A DNA stretch of 64,000 bases from Ferrimonas futtsuensis DSM 18154 (GTDB lineage: Bacteria > Pseudomonadota > Gammaproteobacteria > Enterobacterales > Shewanellaceae). Shown here piece by piece: positions 39,959-49,102 of this stretch; the first letter of the stretch is position 1, and every line of letters begins with the position of its first letter. The stretch spans positions 50,765-114,764 of the forward strand of contig NZ_AUGL01000016.1 of assembly GCF_000422645.1 (NCBI RefSeq), given 5' to 3'. The notes beneath the pieces are model-generated. The model was not told the origin of the DNA. It did no database searches and saw only the letters and a list, made by a program, of their open reading frames with translations. A program made the position numbers and the translations under genes.

Positions 39959-41350
39959 CTACATCTCCTGTTCGGCAAATTTGGCCAGCCGCGAGCGCAC
40001 CACGCCGTTGAGGTAGACGTTGGCGCTGCCCTCGAAGTTCTTGAATCGCTCCACCACATAGGTGAGTCCCGAGGTCACCGCAGTCAGATAGTTGGAGTCG
40101 ATCTGGGCCAGGTTACCGGAGCAGACCAGTTTGGTGCCTTCGCCCATGCGGGTGATGATGGTTTTCAGTTGCGAGGGGGTCAGGTTCTGGCACTCATCCA
40201 GCAGTACGAAGGCGTTCTGGATGGAGCGGCCACGCATAAAGTTGATCGATTTAAACTGGATATTGGCCTTATCCATGATGTATTGCAGGCTGCTGGCGGG
40301 ACTCTCGTCCTGCTTGTGCAGCACCTCCAGGGTGTCGGTTACCGCCGCCAGCCAGGGGGCCATCTTCTCCTCTTCGGTCCCGGGCAAAAAGCCGATGGAC
40401 TCGGCGATCTCCGGGGTATTCCGGGTGACGATCACCTTGTCATACAGCCGCTGTTCCACCACCTGTTCCAGGGCGGCGGCCAGGGAGAGCAGGGTTTTGC
40501 CCGAGCCGGCGGGGCCGGTGAGGATCACCATGTCGATCTCCGGGTCCATCAGCGCATGCAGCGCCATCCCCTGATAGATGTTCTTGGGATTGATGCCCCA
40601 GGCGTGATAACTCATCAGCCGGTCCTGGCTGAGATCCCGAATCACCACCTGGCGGTCATTGACCGATTTCACCTGGCCGCAGAAATCCTTGGTGTCGTCG
40701 ATCAGGTACTGGTTGAGGTAGAGTGATTCCTCCTCCAGGGCTTCTCTGGGCAGGGTGTGGTACACCTCCCGGCCAAATTGCTCACTGGTGACCTCCTTGA
40801 TCCTCTCCCACAGGCTACCTTTAAGTTCGGCAAAGCCCTTGGCCAGGAACTGGATGTCGTCCACCAGCTGGTCGGTGCGGTAGTCCTCCACTTTCTCCAG
40901 GCCAGCCCCCTTGGCCTTGAGACGCATGTTGATGTCCTTGGTGACCAGGACAATCTCGTCGTTGCCGCTCTGCTGCAGGTAGAGGGCGGAGTTGATGATC
41001 AGGTTGTCGTTGTTGTTTCCGGGCAGGGCCACGGGGTTGGTGAAGGTGATCTGATGGTCGGGGAAGATGGACAGGGTGCCCAGCTCCTCTTCCGGAGCGT
41101 TGGGGTGGTTGAGGGGCACGCCCTTGAGAATCTGTTCCGGGGAGGCGTCGCTCAGGCAATCTTCCAGGGTGCGGATGGCGACACGGGCGTCACGGCTGAC
41201 ATCTTTGCGGCGGTCTTTGATTTGGTCGAGTTCTTCGAGGACGGTCATGGGAATGACCACGTCGTGTTCTTTGAATGAGTATATGGCGAGGGGTTCGTGC
41301 AGCAATACATTGGTATCCAGCACAAAGCGTCTTTTGTTCTCTAAACCCAT
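39959..41350 (-). CDS. PhoH family PIN-ATPase
   Basis: A 463-residue protein combining an N-terminal PIN nuclease domain ('FVLDTNVLLHEPLAIY', with later acidic residues 'VTKDINMRLKA') and a C-terminal PhoH ATPase ('GPAGSGKTLLSLAAALE' Walker A near 277, 'NAFVLLDECQNLTPSQ' Walker B). This is the YlaK/PhoH-long architecture, proposed to act on RNA. The start is ATG 41350, preceded by GGAGG at 4 nt; 41 additional upstream codons are open but lack family similarity. It is divergent from rapA. Confidence 0.9.
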   Translation of the reverse strand: MGLENKRRFVLDTNVLLHEPLAIYSFKEHDVVIPMTVLEELDQIKDRRKDVSRDARVAIRTLEDCLSDASPEQILKGVPLNHPNAPEEELGTLSIFPDHQITFTNPVALPGNNNDNLIINSALYLQQSGNDEIVLVTKDINMRLKAKGAGLEKVEDYRTDQLVDDIQFLAKGFAELKGSLWERIKEVTSEQFGREVYHTLPREALEEESLYLNQYLIDDTKDFCGQVKSVNDRQVVIRDLSQDRLMSYHAWGINPKNIYQGMALHALMDPEIDMVILTGPAGSGKTLLSLAAALEQVVEQRLYDKVIVTRNTPEIAESIGFLPGTEEEKMAPWLAAVTDTLEVLHKQDESPASSLQYIMDKANIQFKSINFMRGRSIQNAFVLLDECQNLTPSQLKTIITRMGEGTKLVCSGNLAQIDSNYLTAVTSGLTYVVERFKNFEGSANVYLNGVVRSRLAKFAEQEM

Positions 41351-41543
41351 GGCACCTCCACTATGTCGTATGGAATTTAGGCTAGGCTCGACAGATAACA
41401 GTTGTACGACAGCTTCAACCCTAACATGGCAGATGGGCGGCCGTTTGACCAGTACAATTTGAGGGTGAATCACCGGCCGGCTTCCGGTAACATACGCCCC
41501 CTTTTCAGCCCACTAGCCGAAATAATTAGGAGTCAATTCATCC

Positions 41544-44450
41544 ATGTCATTTGCTCTCGGACAACGTTGGATCAGCGACGCTGAATCTGACCTGGGCCTG
41601 GGTACCGTGGTCGCCATCGAAGGGCGTATGGTCACGGTTCTGTTCCCCGCTACCGGAGACAACCGCATGTTCGCCAGGGAGGACGCCCCGCTGACCAGGG
41701 TGGTGTTCAATCCCGGCGACGCCATCACCAGCCACGAGGGATGGACCCTGGAGGTGGAAGCGGTGCACGACAGGGATGGTCTGCTCTCCTACGAGGGCGT
41801 CCGCAGCGATACCGGCGAAAACGACAGCCTGCGTGAGACCATGCTGGACCACCAGATCCGCTTCAACAAGCCTCAGGATCGCCTGTTTGCCGGTCAGGTC
41901 GACCGCATGGAGTACTTCGTGACGCGCTACCTGAGTCAGCGTCAGCGCCACGCCATGCTGAAGAACCCCCTGCGTGCCCTGCAGGGGCCCCGTGCCGGTC
42001 TGATCCCCCACCAGCTCTACATCGCCAATGAAGTGGGCCGACGTCACGCCCCGCGGGTTCTGCTGGCGGACGAAGTGGGCCTGGGTAAAACCATCGAAGC
42101 CGGCCATATCCTGCATCAGCAACTGCTCTCCGGTAAGGCGCAGCGGGTGCTGATCCTGGTCCCCGAGACGCTTCAGCATCAGTGGCTGGTGGAGATGCTG
42201 CGTCGCTTCAGCCTGCGCTTCTCCCTGTTTGATGAGGAGCGCTGCATCGAGTCCCTGGCGGACTGCGACAACCCGTTTGAAACCGAACAGCTGGTGATCT
42301 GCTCTTTGGACCTGCTGCGCAAGAAGAGCCGTCTCCAGCAGGCCCTGGATGCCGACTGGGATCTGCTGGTGGTGGATGAAGCCCATCACCTGGAGTGGAG
42401 TGAGTCTGCTCCCAGCCGCGCCTACCAGGTGGTGGAGCAGCTGGCCCAGGCGGTCCCCGGGGTGCTGCTGCTGACCGCCACCCCGGACCAGCTGGGCCAC
42501 CAGAGCCACTTCGCCCGTCTGCGCCTGCTGGATCCGGATCGCTTCTACGATTACGACGCCTTCACCCAGGAGGAGCAGAGCTACCAGCAGGTGGCCGACG
42601 CCGCCGACGCCCTGCTGGCCGAACGTCCCCTGTCCCAGGAGGAGCAGCTGGCCCTGACCGGGCTGCTCAAAGAGAGCGACATCTCCAGCGAACTGACCAC
42701 CATCCAGAACGGTGAGGATGACGCGCGCAGCGCCGCCTGCCAGGCGTTGGTGAAGGAGCTGCTGGATCGCCACGGCACCAGCCGGGTGCTGTTCCGCAAC
42801 ACCCGCAGCGGTGTCTCCGGTTTTCAGGGGCGTGAGCTGAACCTACAGCCGATGGCGATGCCCAAGCAGTACGCCACCGCCATGCGGGTGAATGCCATGC
42901 TGGGCGGCGGCACCCCCAGCCAGAAGCTGATGAATCAGCTCTACCCGGAGAAGCTCTACCAGGAGTTTGAAGGGGCCAACGGCACCACCAGCTGGTGGCA
43001 GTTCGATCCCCGGGTCGACTGGATGATGGAGTTCCTCAAGACCAACCGCAGCAAGAAGGTGCTGGTGATCACCTCCAAGGCGGCCACCGCCCTGCAGCTG
43101 GAAGAGGCGATGCGCACCCGTGAGGGGATCCTGGCGTCGGTGTTCCACGAGGGGATGTCCATCCTTGAGCGCGATAAGGCCGCCGCCTTCTTCGCCCAGC
43201 AGGAGGGGGGCGCCCAGGTGCTGATCTGCTCCGAGATCGGTTCCGAGGGGCGTAACTTCCAGTTCGCCCATCAGCTGATCATGTTCGATCTGCCCCTGAA
43301 CCCGGACCTGTTGGAGCAGCGCATCGGTCGTCTGGATCGCATCGGTCAGAACAGCACGGTACAGATCCACGTGCCCTACATCGAAGGCACCGCCCAGTAC
43401 GCCCTGCTGCGCTGGTACCACGAGGGAATGAGCGCCTTCACCGAAACCTGCCCCAGTGGTCACCTGCTCCATGGCGAGTTTGGTGAGCGGATGCTGGATC
43501 TGCTCTCCGGCGAGCAGGATGAGGCGGCGCTGGGCGCCCTGATTCAGGCCACCGCCGAGCGCAACGCCGAGCATAAGGCCAAGGCGGAAGCGGGGCGGGA
43601 CAAGCTGCTGGAGCTCAACTCCCACGGCGGCGCGGCGGCCGACGCCCTGGTGACCGCCCTGGAAGAGGCGGACGAAGACACTGACTTCATCAGTTTCATG
43701 CTGAAACTGTGGGATGTGATTGGCGTCGCCCAGGACGACAAGGGGGAGAACGCCGTGGTGCTGCAGCCCACGGAGCAGATGCTGTTCCCCAGCTACCCAG
43801 GCCTGCCGGAAGATGGCCTGTCGGTCACCTTCGATCGTGACACCGCCCTCTCCCGCGAGGATTTCCAGTTCCTGACACCGGCCCACCCTTTGGTGGCCTC
43901 CGGCATCGATCTGGTGACCTCCAGCGACACCGGCAGCACCAATGTGGCCCTGCTGAAGAACAAGGCACTGCCTGCGGGCACCCTGTTCCTGGAGATGATC
44001 TTCCTGGTGGAGGCGGTGGCCCCCAGCGAGGTGCAGATCGGTCGCTTCCTGCCCCCCACTCCGGTGCGGGTGTTGCTGGATAAGACCGGCAAGGACCTGG
44101 CGGTCAACGTCAGCTTCGACAGCTTCAACCGTCAGCTGACCCCGTTGAACCGTCACACTGCCACCAAGCTGGTGAGTGCCAGCCAGGCGCTGCTCCATGG
44201 CCTGATCAAGCAGGGTGACGAGCTGGCTCAGGCTCAGCTGAGCGCCCTGGTGGCCGAGGCGGAGCAGGAGATGACCCGTCAGTTGGGTGGCGAGCTGAAC
44301 CGCCTGGAAGCCCTGAAACGGGTGAACCCCAACATCCGCGACAGTGAGCTGGATGCGGTGCGTGAGCAGATCAGCCTGGTCAGTGCCCATCTGGGGCGGG
44401 CCCAGGTACATCTGGACGCCCTGAGGATGATTGTGGTGACGCCGGAGTAA
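41544..44450 (+). CDS. rapA: RNA polymerase-associated ATPase RapA
   Basis: The 968-residue length equals that of E. coli RapA (HepA). It is a Swi2/Snf2 ATPase that recycles RNA polymerase. N-terminal Tudor-like domains begin '[20 protein letters not shown]'. The helicase core has Walker A '[14 protein letters not shown]' near 177, the DEAH box '[11 protein letters not shown]' near 277, and motifs V/VI '[36 protein letters not shown]' (family signature). It stands alone with its own terminator, divergent from the PhoH-like gene. Confidence 0.97.
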   Translation: MSFALGQRWISDAESDLGLGTVVAIEGRMVTVLFPATGDNRMFAREDAPLTRVVFNPGDAITSHEGWTLEVEAVHDRDGLLSYEGVRSDTGENDSLRETMLDHQIRFNKPQDRLFAGQVDRMEYFVTRYLSQRQRHAMLKNPLRALQGPRAGLIPHQLYIANEVGRRHAPRVLLADEVGLGKTIEAGHILHQQLLSGKAQRVLILVPETLQHQWLVEMLRRFSLRFSLFDEERCIESLADCDNPFETEQLVICSLDLLRKKSRLQQALDADWDLLVVDEAHHLEWSESAPSRAYQVVEQLAQAVPGVLLLTATPDQLGHQSHFARLRLLDPDRFYDYDAFTQEEQSYQQVADAADALLAERPLSQEEQLALTGLLKESDISSELTTIQNGEDDARSAACQALVKELLDRHGTSRVLFRNTRSGVSGFQGRELNLQPMAMPKQYATAMRVNAMLGGGTPSQKLMNQLYPEKLYQEFEGANGTTSWWQFDPRVDWMMEFLKTNRSKKVLVITSKAATALQLEEAMRTREGILASVFHEGMSILERDKAAAFFAQQEGGAQVLICSEIGSEGRNFQFAHQLIMFDLPLNPDLLEQRIGRLDRIGQNSTVQIHVPYIEGTAQYALLRWYHEGMSAFTETCPSGHLLHGEFGERMLDLLSGEQDEAALGALIQATAERNAEHKAKAEAGRDKLLELNSHGGAAADALVTALEEADEDTDFISFMLKLWDVIGVAQDDKGENAVVLQPTEQMLFPSYPGLPEDGLSVTFDRDTALSREDFQFLTPAHPLVASGIDLVTSSDTGSTNVALLKNKALPAGTLFLEMIFLVEAVAPSEVQIGRFLPPTPVRVLLDKTGKDLAVNVSFDSFNRQLTPLNRHTATKLVSASQALLHGLIKQGDELAQAQLSALVAEAEQEMTRQLGGELNRLEALKRVNPNIRDSELDAVREQISLVSAHLGRAQVHLDALRMIVVTPE

Positions 44451-44455
44451 TAACG

Positions 44456-44485
44456 AAAAAGGCAACCTTCACGGTTGCCTTTTTT
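44456..44485. terminator. Terminator between rapA and the small membrane gene
   Basis: AAAAAGGCAACC (44456-44467) pairs with GGTTGCCTTTTT (44473-44484). It is symmetric enough to serve both convergent genes. Confidence 0.92.
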
Positions 44486-44500
44486 GTATCCGGGGCAGGG

Positions 44501-44773
44501 TTAATCCTGCTTGGAGTTGACCACTTCACCTTCGATGACCACCCCGGAGGCATGATCCACGTCCGTGTCTCTGTGGGAGCCGGTGCGCCCGGGACGCTGG
44601 TAGCGCCACACCGCATTCATGGCCCAGAACACCAGACTGGCCAACAGCACCAGGGGCAGCATCAGCAGCAGCAGTGGGACCATCAGCAGCAGCAGAATCA
44701 GGCTGGCGCCTGAGGGCTTGATGATGCGGAACCTGTGTTGCCAACCTGCAATGCCGCTGGAGAACTGATTCAT
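44501..44773 (-). CDS. Small single- or double-helix membrane protein of unknown function
   Basis: A 90-residue protein with a very Leu-rich hydrophobic stretch ('LILLLLMVPLLLLMLPLVLLASLVFW'). A basic segment ('RYQRPGRTG') and an acidic C-terminus ending 'GVVIEGEVVNSKQD' follow. I do not recognise the family. The start is placed at ATG 44773, with AGGA upstream; an earlier ATG (44794) has no ribosome site. It is divergent from the secreted protein at 44914. Confidence 0.65.
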   Translation of the reverse strand: MNQFSSGIAGWQHRFRIIKPSGASLILLLLMVPLLLLMLPLVLLASLVFWAMNAVWRYQRPGRTGSHRDTDVDHASGVVIEGEVVNSKQD

Positions 44774-44913
44774 ATTCCGTCCTATCTTTTTCATCTGTCG
44801 GAAAAACGTACACCTATATGTATTGTAAAGCCCCTTGGGCCGATGACAAGGGGGTAGGGCTTGTTGACGGGTGGTGGTACAGTGTGGGTCAAGTTGTATG
44901 TCCAAAACACCCC

Positions 44914-45510
44914 ATGCTGTTACGAACTCTGCTGATTCTGTTGATTGCCGTTCATCCTGCCCTGCAGGCCGCCGAGCGCCTGACCCCGAGCCACACCGCC
45001 GGTACCCTGGGAGAGGTTCTGCTGGTCGCCCCTGTGGGGGCGCCGGGCTTCGCGGCCCTGGCCTCCGCCCTGGAAACTCAGCTGCCCGAGTATGGCTGGC
45101 AGGTCAGGCGGGTGGACGCCCTGCCCGAGAGTGCCCCGGACCCGGACAGCGTCTGGTTGGTGGAGGGGGCGACCGCCGGAACCCTGGCCAGCCGAATGGC
45201 CGAGCAACGCTGGCTGACGCCCCTGGCTCTGGTGCTGATTGGCGGCTACCAGACCGGTGAACCCGCCCTGGATCAGTTTCTGGTGGAGCTGCCGTCGGCG
45301 GTGCTGGATGTGGTCTCCGACTGGGACCACCCCCTGTCCCTGGCGGACCGGCTGGAGCGCAAGCGTCAGGCCAGGCGCAGCAATAAAACCAACTACCGTC
45401 AGTGGCGTAGCTACCTCAATTATCATGAGGGGGAGGACCATGATGAGCTGGTCAGTCGTATCCATGGCTGGTTAAAACGGCAGTTGCGCGCATCCAGAGG
45501 AATTCGTTGA
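44914..45510 (+). CDS. Secreted protein, possible short DUF3530 relative
   Basis: A 198-residue protein with a signal peptide ending 'HPALQA' at about residue 19. The C-terminal half ('AVLDVVSDWDHPLSLADRLERKRQARRSNKTNYRQW' then 'YHEGEDHDELVSRIHGWLKRQL', quoted only in part) resembles the end of DUF3530 alpha/beta-hydrolase-like proteins. It is shorter than those I remember, and no GxSxG nucleophile motif is visible. Catalysis is therefore doubtful. ATG 44914 at the signal peptide is preferred over an upstream frame opening at 44818. Confidence 0.6.
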   Translation: MLLRTLLILLIAVHPALQAAERLTPSHTAGTLGEVLLVAPVGAPGFAALASALETQLPEYGWQVRRVDALPESAPDPDSVWLVEGATAGTLASRMAEQRWLTPLALVLIGGYQTGEPALDQFLVELPSAVLDVVSDWDHPLSLADRLERKRQARRSNKTNYRQWRSYLNYHEGEDHDELVSRIHGWLKRQLRASRGIR

Positions 45511-45520
45511 GTATACTTCC

Positions 45521-45549
45521 TTGAGTTGATTGGGAATTAGCCCTACAAT
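45521..45549 (+). promoter_or_regulatory. Promoter of mgtE and its leader
   Basis: TTGAGT (45521-45526), exactly 17 bp, TACAAT (45544-45549). Transcription should start near 45556, about 160 nt upstream of the mgtE start codon. Confidence 0.75.
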
Positions 45550-45579
45550 CGGCGCGCCAAATTTTTTGAGTGGATCAAA

Positions 45580-45666
45580 ATGGACCCTAGCACGAGTAGT
45601 CCCAGTTGGGACATCACTAAAGACTCGAACACAAAGCTGATTGACGGCACCGAAGCCCGCCGCTGA
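45580..45666 (+). CDS. Putative 28-codon leader peptide upstream of mgtE
   Basis: ATG 45580 opens a 28-residue frame beginning 'MDPSTSSPSWD' and ending in 'EARR' before TGA at 45664. It lies wholly inside the mgtE leader and is out of frame with mgtE. An acidic residue plus proline directly after Met recalls the MgtL leader of E. coli mgtA ('MEPDP'). There, such sequences destabilise ribosomes at low Mg2+. The ribosome site is only moderate (GAG about 9 nt upstream). Hairpins CGAGT/ACTCG and GTCCCA/TGGGAC lie inside the frame, so translation would remodel the RNA. No homologue is known to me. Confidence 0.4.
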   Translation: MDPSTSSPSWDITKDSNTKLIDGTEARR

Positions 45667-45685
45667 CAGGGATCCCTCCCTCCTG

Positions 45686-45720
45686 TGCATGCTTCGTTGT
45701 CAATGGAGATGAAGCATGCA
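45686..45720 (+). promoter_or_regulatory. Hairpin burying the mgtE start codon
   Basis: TGCATGCTTC (45686-45695) is perfectly complementary to GAAGCATGCA (45711-45720). The stem contains the mgtE ATG (45716-45718), and the 15-nt loop contains its GGAG. CCTGT (45682-45686), just before, can pair instead with ACAGG (45666-45670), offering a competing fold that shares a base with this stem. This is the layout of a translational switch. Confidence 0.65.
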
Positions 45721-47059
45721 AAAAGACACCCTTTTTGCCACCTTGGAAACCGCAGTGATTGCCGGCGACAAACAGTCTGCCCGGGCGACACTGGAGCTTG
45801 CCCATCCGGCGGACATTGCCGAAGCGATCTGTGAGTTCACCGCCCAGCAGGCGGTGCACTTCCTGTCCCTGTTGTCCCTGCCGGATCACGCGGTGCTCTT
45901 CGGTTACCTGGCCCCCCATGCCCAGGCGGAGATCGCCCGGGAGATGAGCCGCAACGATCTGGCGGCGCTGTTTTCCCAGATGGAAGCGGATGAACGGGCC
46001 GACCTGTTCAACCGCCTCAGTGAAGAGGACCAGCACACCCTGCTGCCCGGATTGGCCCAGGCGGAGCGGGAAGATGTGCGCCGATTGGCCAGCTACCCGG
46101 AGGAGACCGCCGGGGCCCTGATGACCTCGGATTACGCCACCCTGCGCGGTCACTGGCCGGTACGCAAGGCGCTGAAGAAGCTGCGCCTGGAAGCGCCGGA
46201 CAAGGAGACCATCTACCAGACCTATGTGATTGACGCCAATCGTCACCTGATGGGGACCCTCTCCCTGCGTGAGCTGATCCTGGCCAATCCGGACCGTCTG
46301 GTGGAGGATCTGATGCGCACCGAGGTGGTGCACACCCGGGTGGACGAGGACCAGGAGGTGGTGGCCAAGAAGATTCGACACTACGACCTGCTGGCCCTGC
46401 CGGTGCTGGACGCCGAAGATCGCCTGGTGGGGATTGTGACCTACGATGACGCCATGGACGCGGCGGTGGAAGAGGCCACAGAGGATGCCCAGAAGAGTGC
46501 GTCGGTGGCCAAGCTGGACGCGCCCATGAACCAGGTGACCGGTTGGGAACTGTATCGTAAGCGGGTGTTCTGGCTGGTGCTGCTGGTGTTCGGCAGCCTG
46601 CTCTCCGGTGCCGGCATCGCCTACTTCGAGGACACCATCGCCAAGTACGTGGCCCTGGTGTTCTTCATGCCCCTGCTGGTGGGCAGCGGCGGCAACGCCG
46701 GCTCCCAGTCGGCGGCCCTGATGGTGCGGGCCCTGGCCACCGGAGAGGTGGCGATGAAGGACTGGGCCAAAGTACTGGGGCGGGAGTTCCTGGTGGCCGG
46801 TGCCCTGGGGCTGACCATGGCGGTGGCGGTGTTTGCCCTGGGCTGGTTCCGCGGCGGGGTGGAGATCGCCTGGGTGGTGGCCTTCGCCATGGTGTCGGTG
46901 GTGATGGCCGGCTCCCTGATTGGCCTGTGTCTGCCCTTTATCCTCAGCCGGGTGAAGCTGGACCCGGCCACGGCTTCGGGCCCCCTGGTCACCACCATAG
47001 TGGATGCCACCGGGGTGTTGATCTACTTCGGTTTTGCGACCACGATCCTCGGATTGTAA
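45716..47059 (+). CDS. mgtE: Magnesium transporter MgtE
   Basis: A 447-residue Mg2+ channel. The N-terminal superhelical MgtE_N domain (about 5-130) contains 'HPADIAEAICEF'. A CBS pair (about 135-260) includes 'LMTSDYATLRGHWPVRKAL'. The C-terminal membrane domain has five helices ('LVGSGGNAGSQSAALMVRALATGEV' in the pore region). In MgtE the cytosolic domains close the pore when Mg2+ is bound. The gene has its own promoter and an unusual leader with a small ORF and a start-codon hairpin. Confidence 0.95.
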   Translation: MQKDTLFATLETAVIAGDKQSARATLELAHPADIAEAICEFTAQQAVHFLSLLSLPDHAVLFGYLAPHAQAEIAREMSRNDLAALFSQMEADERADLFNRLSEEDQHTLLPGLAQAEREDVRRLASYPEETAGALMTSDYATLRGHWPVRKALKKLRLEAPDKETIYQTYVIDANRHLMGTLSLRELILANPDRLVEDLMRTEVVHTRVDEDQEVVAKKIRHYDLLALPVLDAEDRLVGIVTYDDAMDAAVEEATEDAQKSASVAKLDAPMNQVTGWELYRKRVFWLVLLVFGSLLSGAGIAYFEDTIAKYVALVFFMPLLVGSGGNAGSQSAALMVRALATGEVAMKDWAKVLGREFLVAGALGLTMAVAVFALGWFRGGVEIAWVVAFAMVSVVMAGSLIGLCLPFILSRVKLDPATASGPLVTTIVDATGVLIYFGFATTILGL

Positions 47060-47078
47060 TCACCCGATGAAAACCCCC

Positions 47079-47108
47079 AGCCCCGGCCCTGCGCCGGGGC
47101 TTTTGTTT
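47079..47108 (+). terminator. Rho-independent terminator of mgtE
   Basis: AGCCCCGGC (47079-47087) pairs with GCCGGGGCT (47093-47101), followed by TTTGTTT. The convergent kinase gene ends in the same T-run. Confidence 0.88.
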
Positions 47109-48927
47109 AGGTCCGGGTTTCCCCCAGAGTTTGCCTCGGCGGCACCTGGTAGTTCACCGGGTGGCGCTCCCGGTGCACGAAGTGGCGGGTGTTCTTGTAG
47201 GGCAGCTTCATGAAACCGGAGATCCCCTGGTCGCGGATCTGCGGCACCTGAGTCAGAATCCGCCCCAGGCAGTCACGGAACTCCGCTTCCCGTTCGGGAT
47301 CCAGCAATCTCAGGTAGGAGTGCAGCTTCATGTGAGTGGGCAGCACCTCGAAGATGATGCAGCCGGTGTGGTGGATGGCATTGAGTTCTCCCAGGGCGGC
47401 CATGATCCCCTCGGGCAGGCGCAGGTTCTCGTCCGGGTCCTGGCCATCTTCGAAGTAGCTGTGCAGCCGGGTCTTATCCTCCAGTTCGGGCACATCGGAC
47501 AGGTCGAAGCGGATCTGCTGGTCCTGTGACGGTACAAACCCCTGCTGCGGCGTCTGCCGTTCGAAGTGCAGAGTATCCCGGGCATTGAAGAAGCAGGCCT
47601 TGAACACCCCCTGGTGAGGGATGGACTGGGCCAGTTTCACCAGATTGTTCACCGCGTGGGTAAAAGGAGCCTTGAGGGTGGGGTCGTACAGATTCAGGCT
47701 GGAGTCGATGGCCACTCCGGCGCCGTGCCAGTGCAGAGCCAGGCCCCCGAGAATGGGGAACTCCCCCAGCCGGCCCACGGCGGTGACAAAGGCCTTCTCC
47801 ACATCCCCCATCCCCATCAGGTAGTCCCGGTAGTAGCGGTCGATCTGGATGTCGCCACTGGGCAGGGGGGCGTCCCCCTGATGTTGCTGCAGGAAGGATT
47901 TGCGCGAGCTGTAGGCCACGGTGTCGATCCCCTGACCAAACTGGTGCACCCACACCGGCAGTGTGGGGGTCAGACTGGGCTCGGGCATCGCCGGCGGCTG
48001 CCAGGCCGGTCCCTGGGTCAGGCGCCGGATAAAGTGGTCGCCTCCCTGGCGCTGCACCTGGGGGTCGTCACTGAGCATGGCGTCCAGGGTGTCGGCAAAG
48101 GCTTTGGGTAATCCCAAGCTGGCGGCGGGCAGTACGCTGCGACCGAAGCGGCTGGGCAGGCCTGAAGCCAGGGCATAGAGGGTGCCGGCCACCCCCTGCT
48201 CATCGAATCGGGGGGAGGAGGGGCGTCCGGCCAGCTGGTCGGCGCCGATAAAATAGAGGTCGCCCATGCGGGCATTGCTGTGCAGGGGCTCACCGCCCAC
48301 CCCCAGTCCGGTGGCGGCGATGGGCTCGCCGTCGGCGTCCTGCTGGGCGAACACCGCCGAGCCCCAATCGATGAGAGACAGGGTCTGGGACAGGGGATCA
48401 AACACCAGGTTGGAGGGTTTGATGTCGCCGTGGACTATGGGGCGGGACAGGTCCTGCCTCAGGTAGCGCAGCAGCTCCGCCAATTGGCGGGCGATGGCCG
48501 CCAGCCAGGTCAGGGGCAGGGGGCCGCAGCGCAGGGCCAGCTGAGCCAGATCCCGGCCGGGGGCCAGGGTCATCACCATGATCCCCTGCAGTTTCAGCTG
48601 CTGGTAGCGGATCAACCTGGGGATGTTGGGGTGATTGACCTGATCCAGCATCCAGGCCTCCTCCTCCAGCCGCGCCTGCAGGTGCACCGGCAGGGTGATG
48701 CGGGAGAACTTGAACACCTGCTCCCCCTCGGTGGGGTGGCGGCCGGCGAAGACGAAGCCGTACACCCCCTTGCCGACGAAGCGGATCTGCCGATAACCCA
48801 GCCTGGCCAGCTGCTTTTCACACAGCCTCAGCCACTGTTTCAGCTTTTGAGCATCGTCATGTTTCAGAAGATAGATCGACTGCTCTTCAGCGATGTAAAA
48901 ATGGTGTAGCGGCGCCGTGTCTTTCAT
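47107..48927 (-). CDS. Atypical Ser/Thr protein kinase with unknown C-terminal domain
   Basis: A 606-residue protein. The kinase domain (about 45-300) has a glycine loop 'GKGVYGFVFAG', the Lys in 'QVFKFSR' and a helix-C Glu in 'EEEAWML'. Its catalytic loop is 'IVHGDIKPSNL' near 164, with HGD instead of HRD, and its metal motif is 'LIDWGSA' near 185, with DWG instead of DFG. The last 300 residues ('FLQQHQGDAPLPSGDIQIDRYYRDYLMG' region onward) match no domain I know. There is no membrane helix, in contrast to most PknB-like kinases. It is monocistronic and convergent with mgtE. Confidence 0.8.
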   Translation of the reverse strand: MKDTAPLHHFYIAEEQSIYLLKHDDAQKLKQWLRLCEKQLARLGYRQIRFVGKGVYGFVFAGRHPTEGEQVFKFSRITLPVHLQARLEEEAWMLDQVNHPNIPRLIRYQQLKLQGIMVMTLAPGRDLAQLALRCGPLPLTWLAAIARQLAELLRYLRQDLSRPIVHGDIKPSNLVFDPLSQTLSLIDWGSAVFAQQDADGEPIAATGLGVGGEPLHSNARMGDLYFIGADQLAGRPSSPRFDEQGVAGTLYALASGLPSRFGRSVLPAASLGLPKAFADTLDAMLSDDPQVQRQGGDHFIRRLTQGPAWQPPAMPEPSLTPTLPVWVHQFGQGIDTVAYSSRKSFLQQHQGDAPLPSGDIQIDRYYRDYLMGMGDVEKAFVTAVGRLGEFPILGGLALHWHGAGVAIDSSLNLYDPTLKAPFTHAVNNLVKLAQSIPHQGVFKACFFNARDTLHFERQTPQQGFVPSQDQQIRFDLSDVPELEDKTRLHSYFEDGQDPDENLRLPEGIMAALGELNAIHHTGCIIFEVLPTHMKLHSYLRLLDPEREAEFRDCLGRILTQVPQIRDQGISGFMKLPYKNTRHFVHRERHPVNYQVPPRQTLGETRT

Positions 48928-49029
48928 GGAACTCCCTGTATTTCACAGCTTTGCAGGTGCTCACTGGCTAAAGTCGGACTTTTCTTTCCTGTTAAGCCCG
49001 GTTACCGCCATAGAAAAGCGTTCATTACC

Positions 49030-49043
49030 TTGATCAAAATCAA
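49030..49043 (+). promoter_or_regulatory. Perfect FNR site upstream of the Cys-rich gene
   Basis: TTGAT-CAAA-ATCAA is an exact match to the FNR consensus. A -10-like GATTAT at 49065-49070 places the start near 49078, with the site centred about 41.5 bp upstream, the canonical class II activation position. Confidence 0.8.
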
Positions 49044-49102
49044 GGGTTTCGGGGCGGTTTATGTGATTATTGGATCCGCATTGTAACATGGGAGACCTAG
49101 AG

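Noticed and set aside
45472..45690. A 72-codon minus-strand frame across the mgtE leader
   Set aside because: It runs through the promoter and structured leader and has no ribosome site; it is a shadow of the leader.
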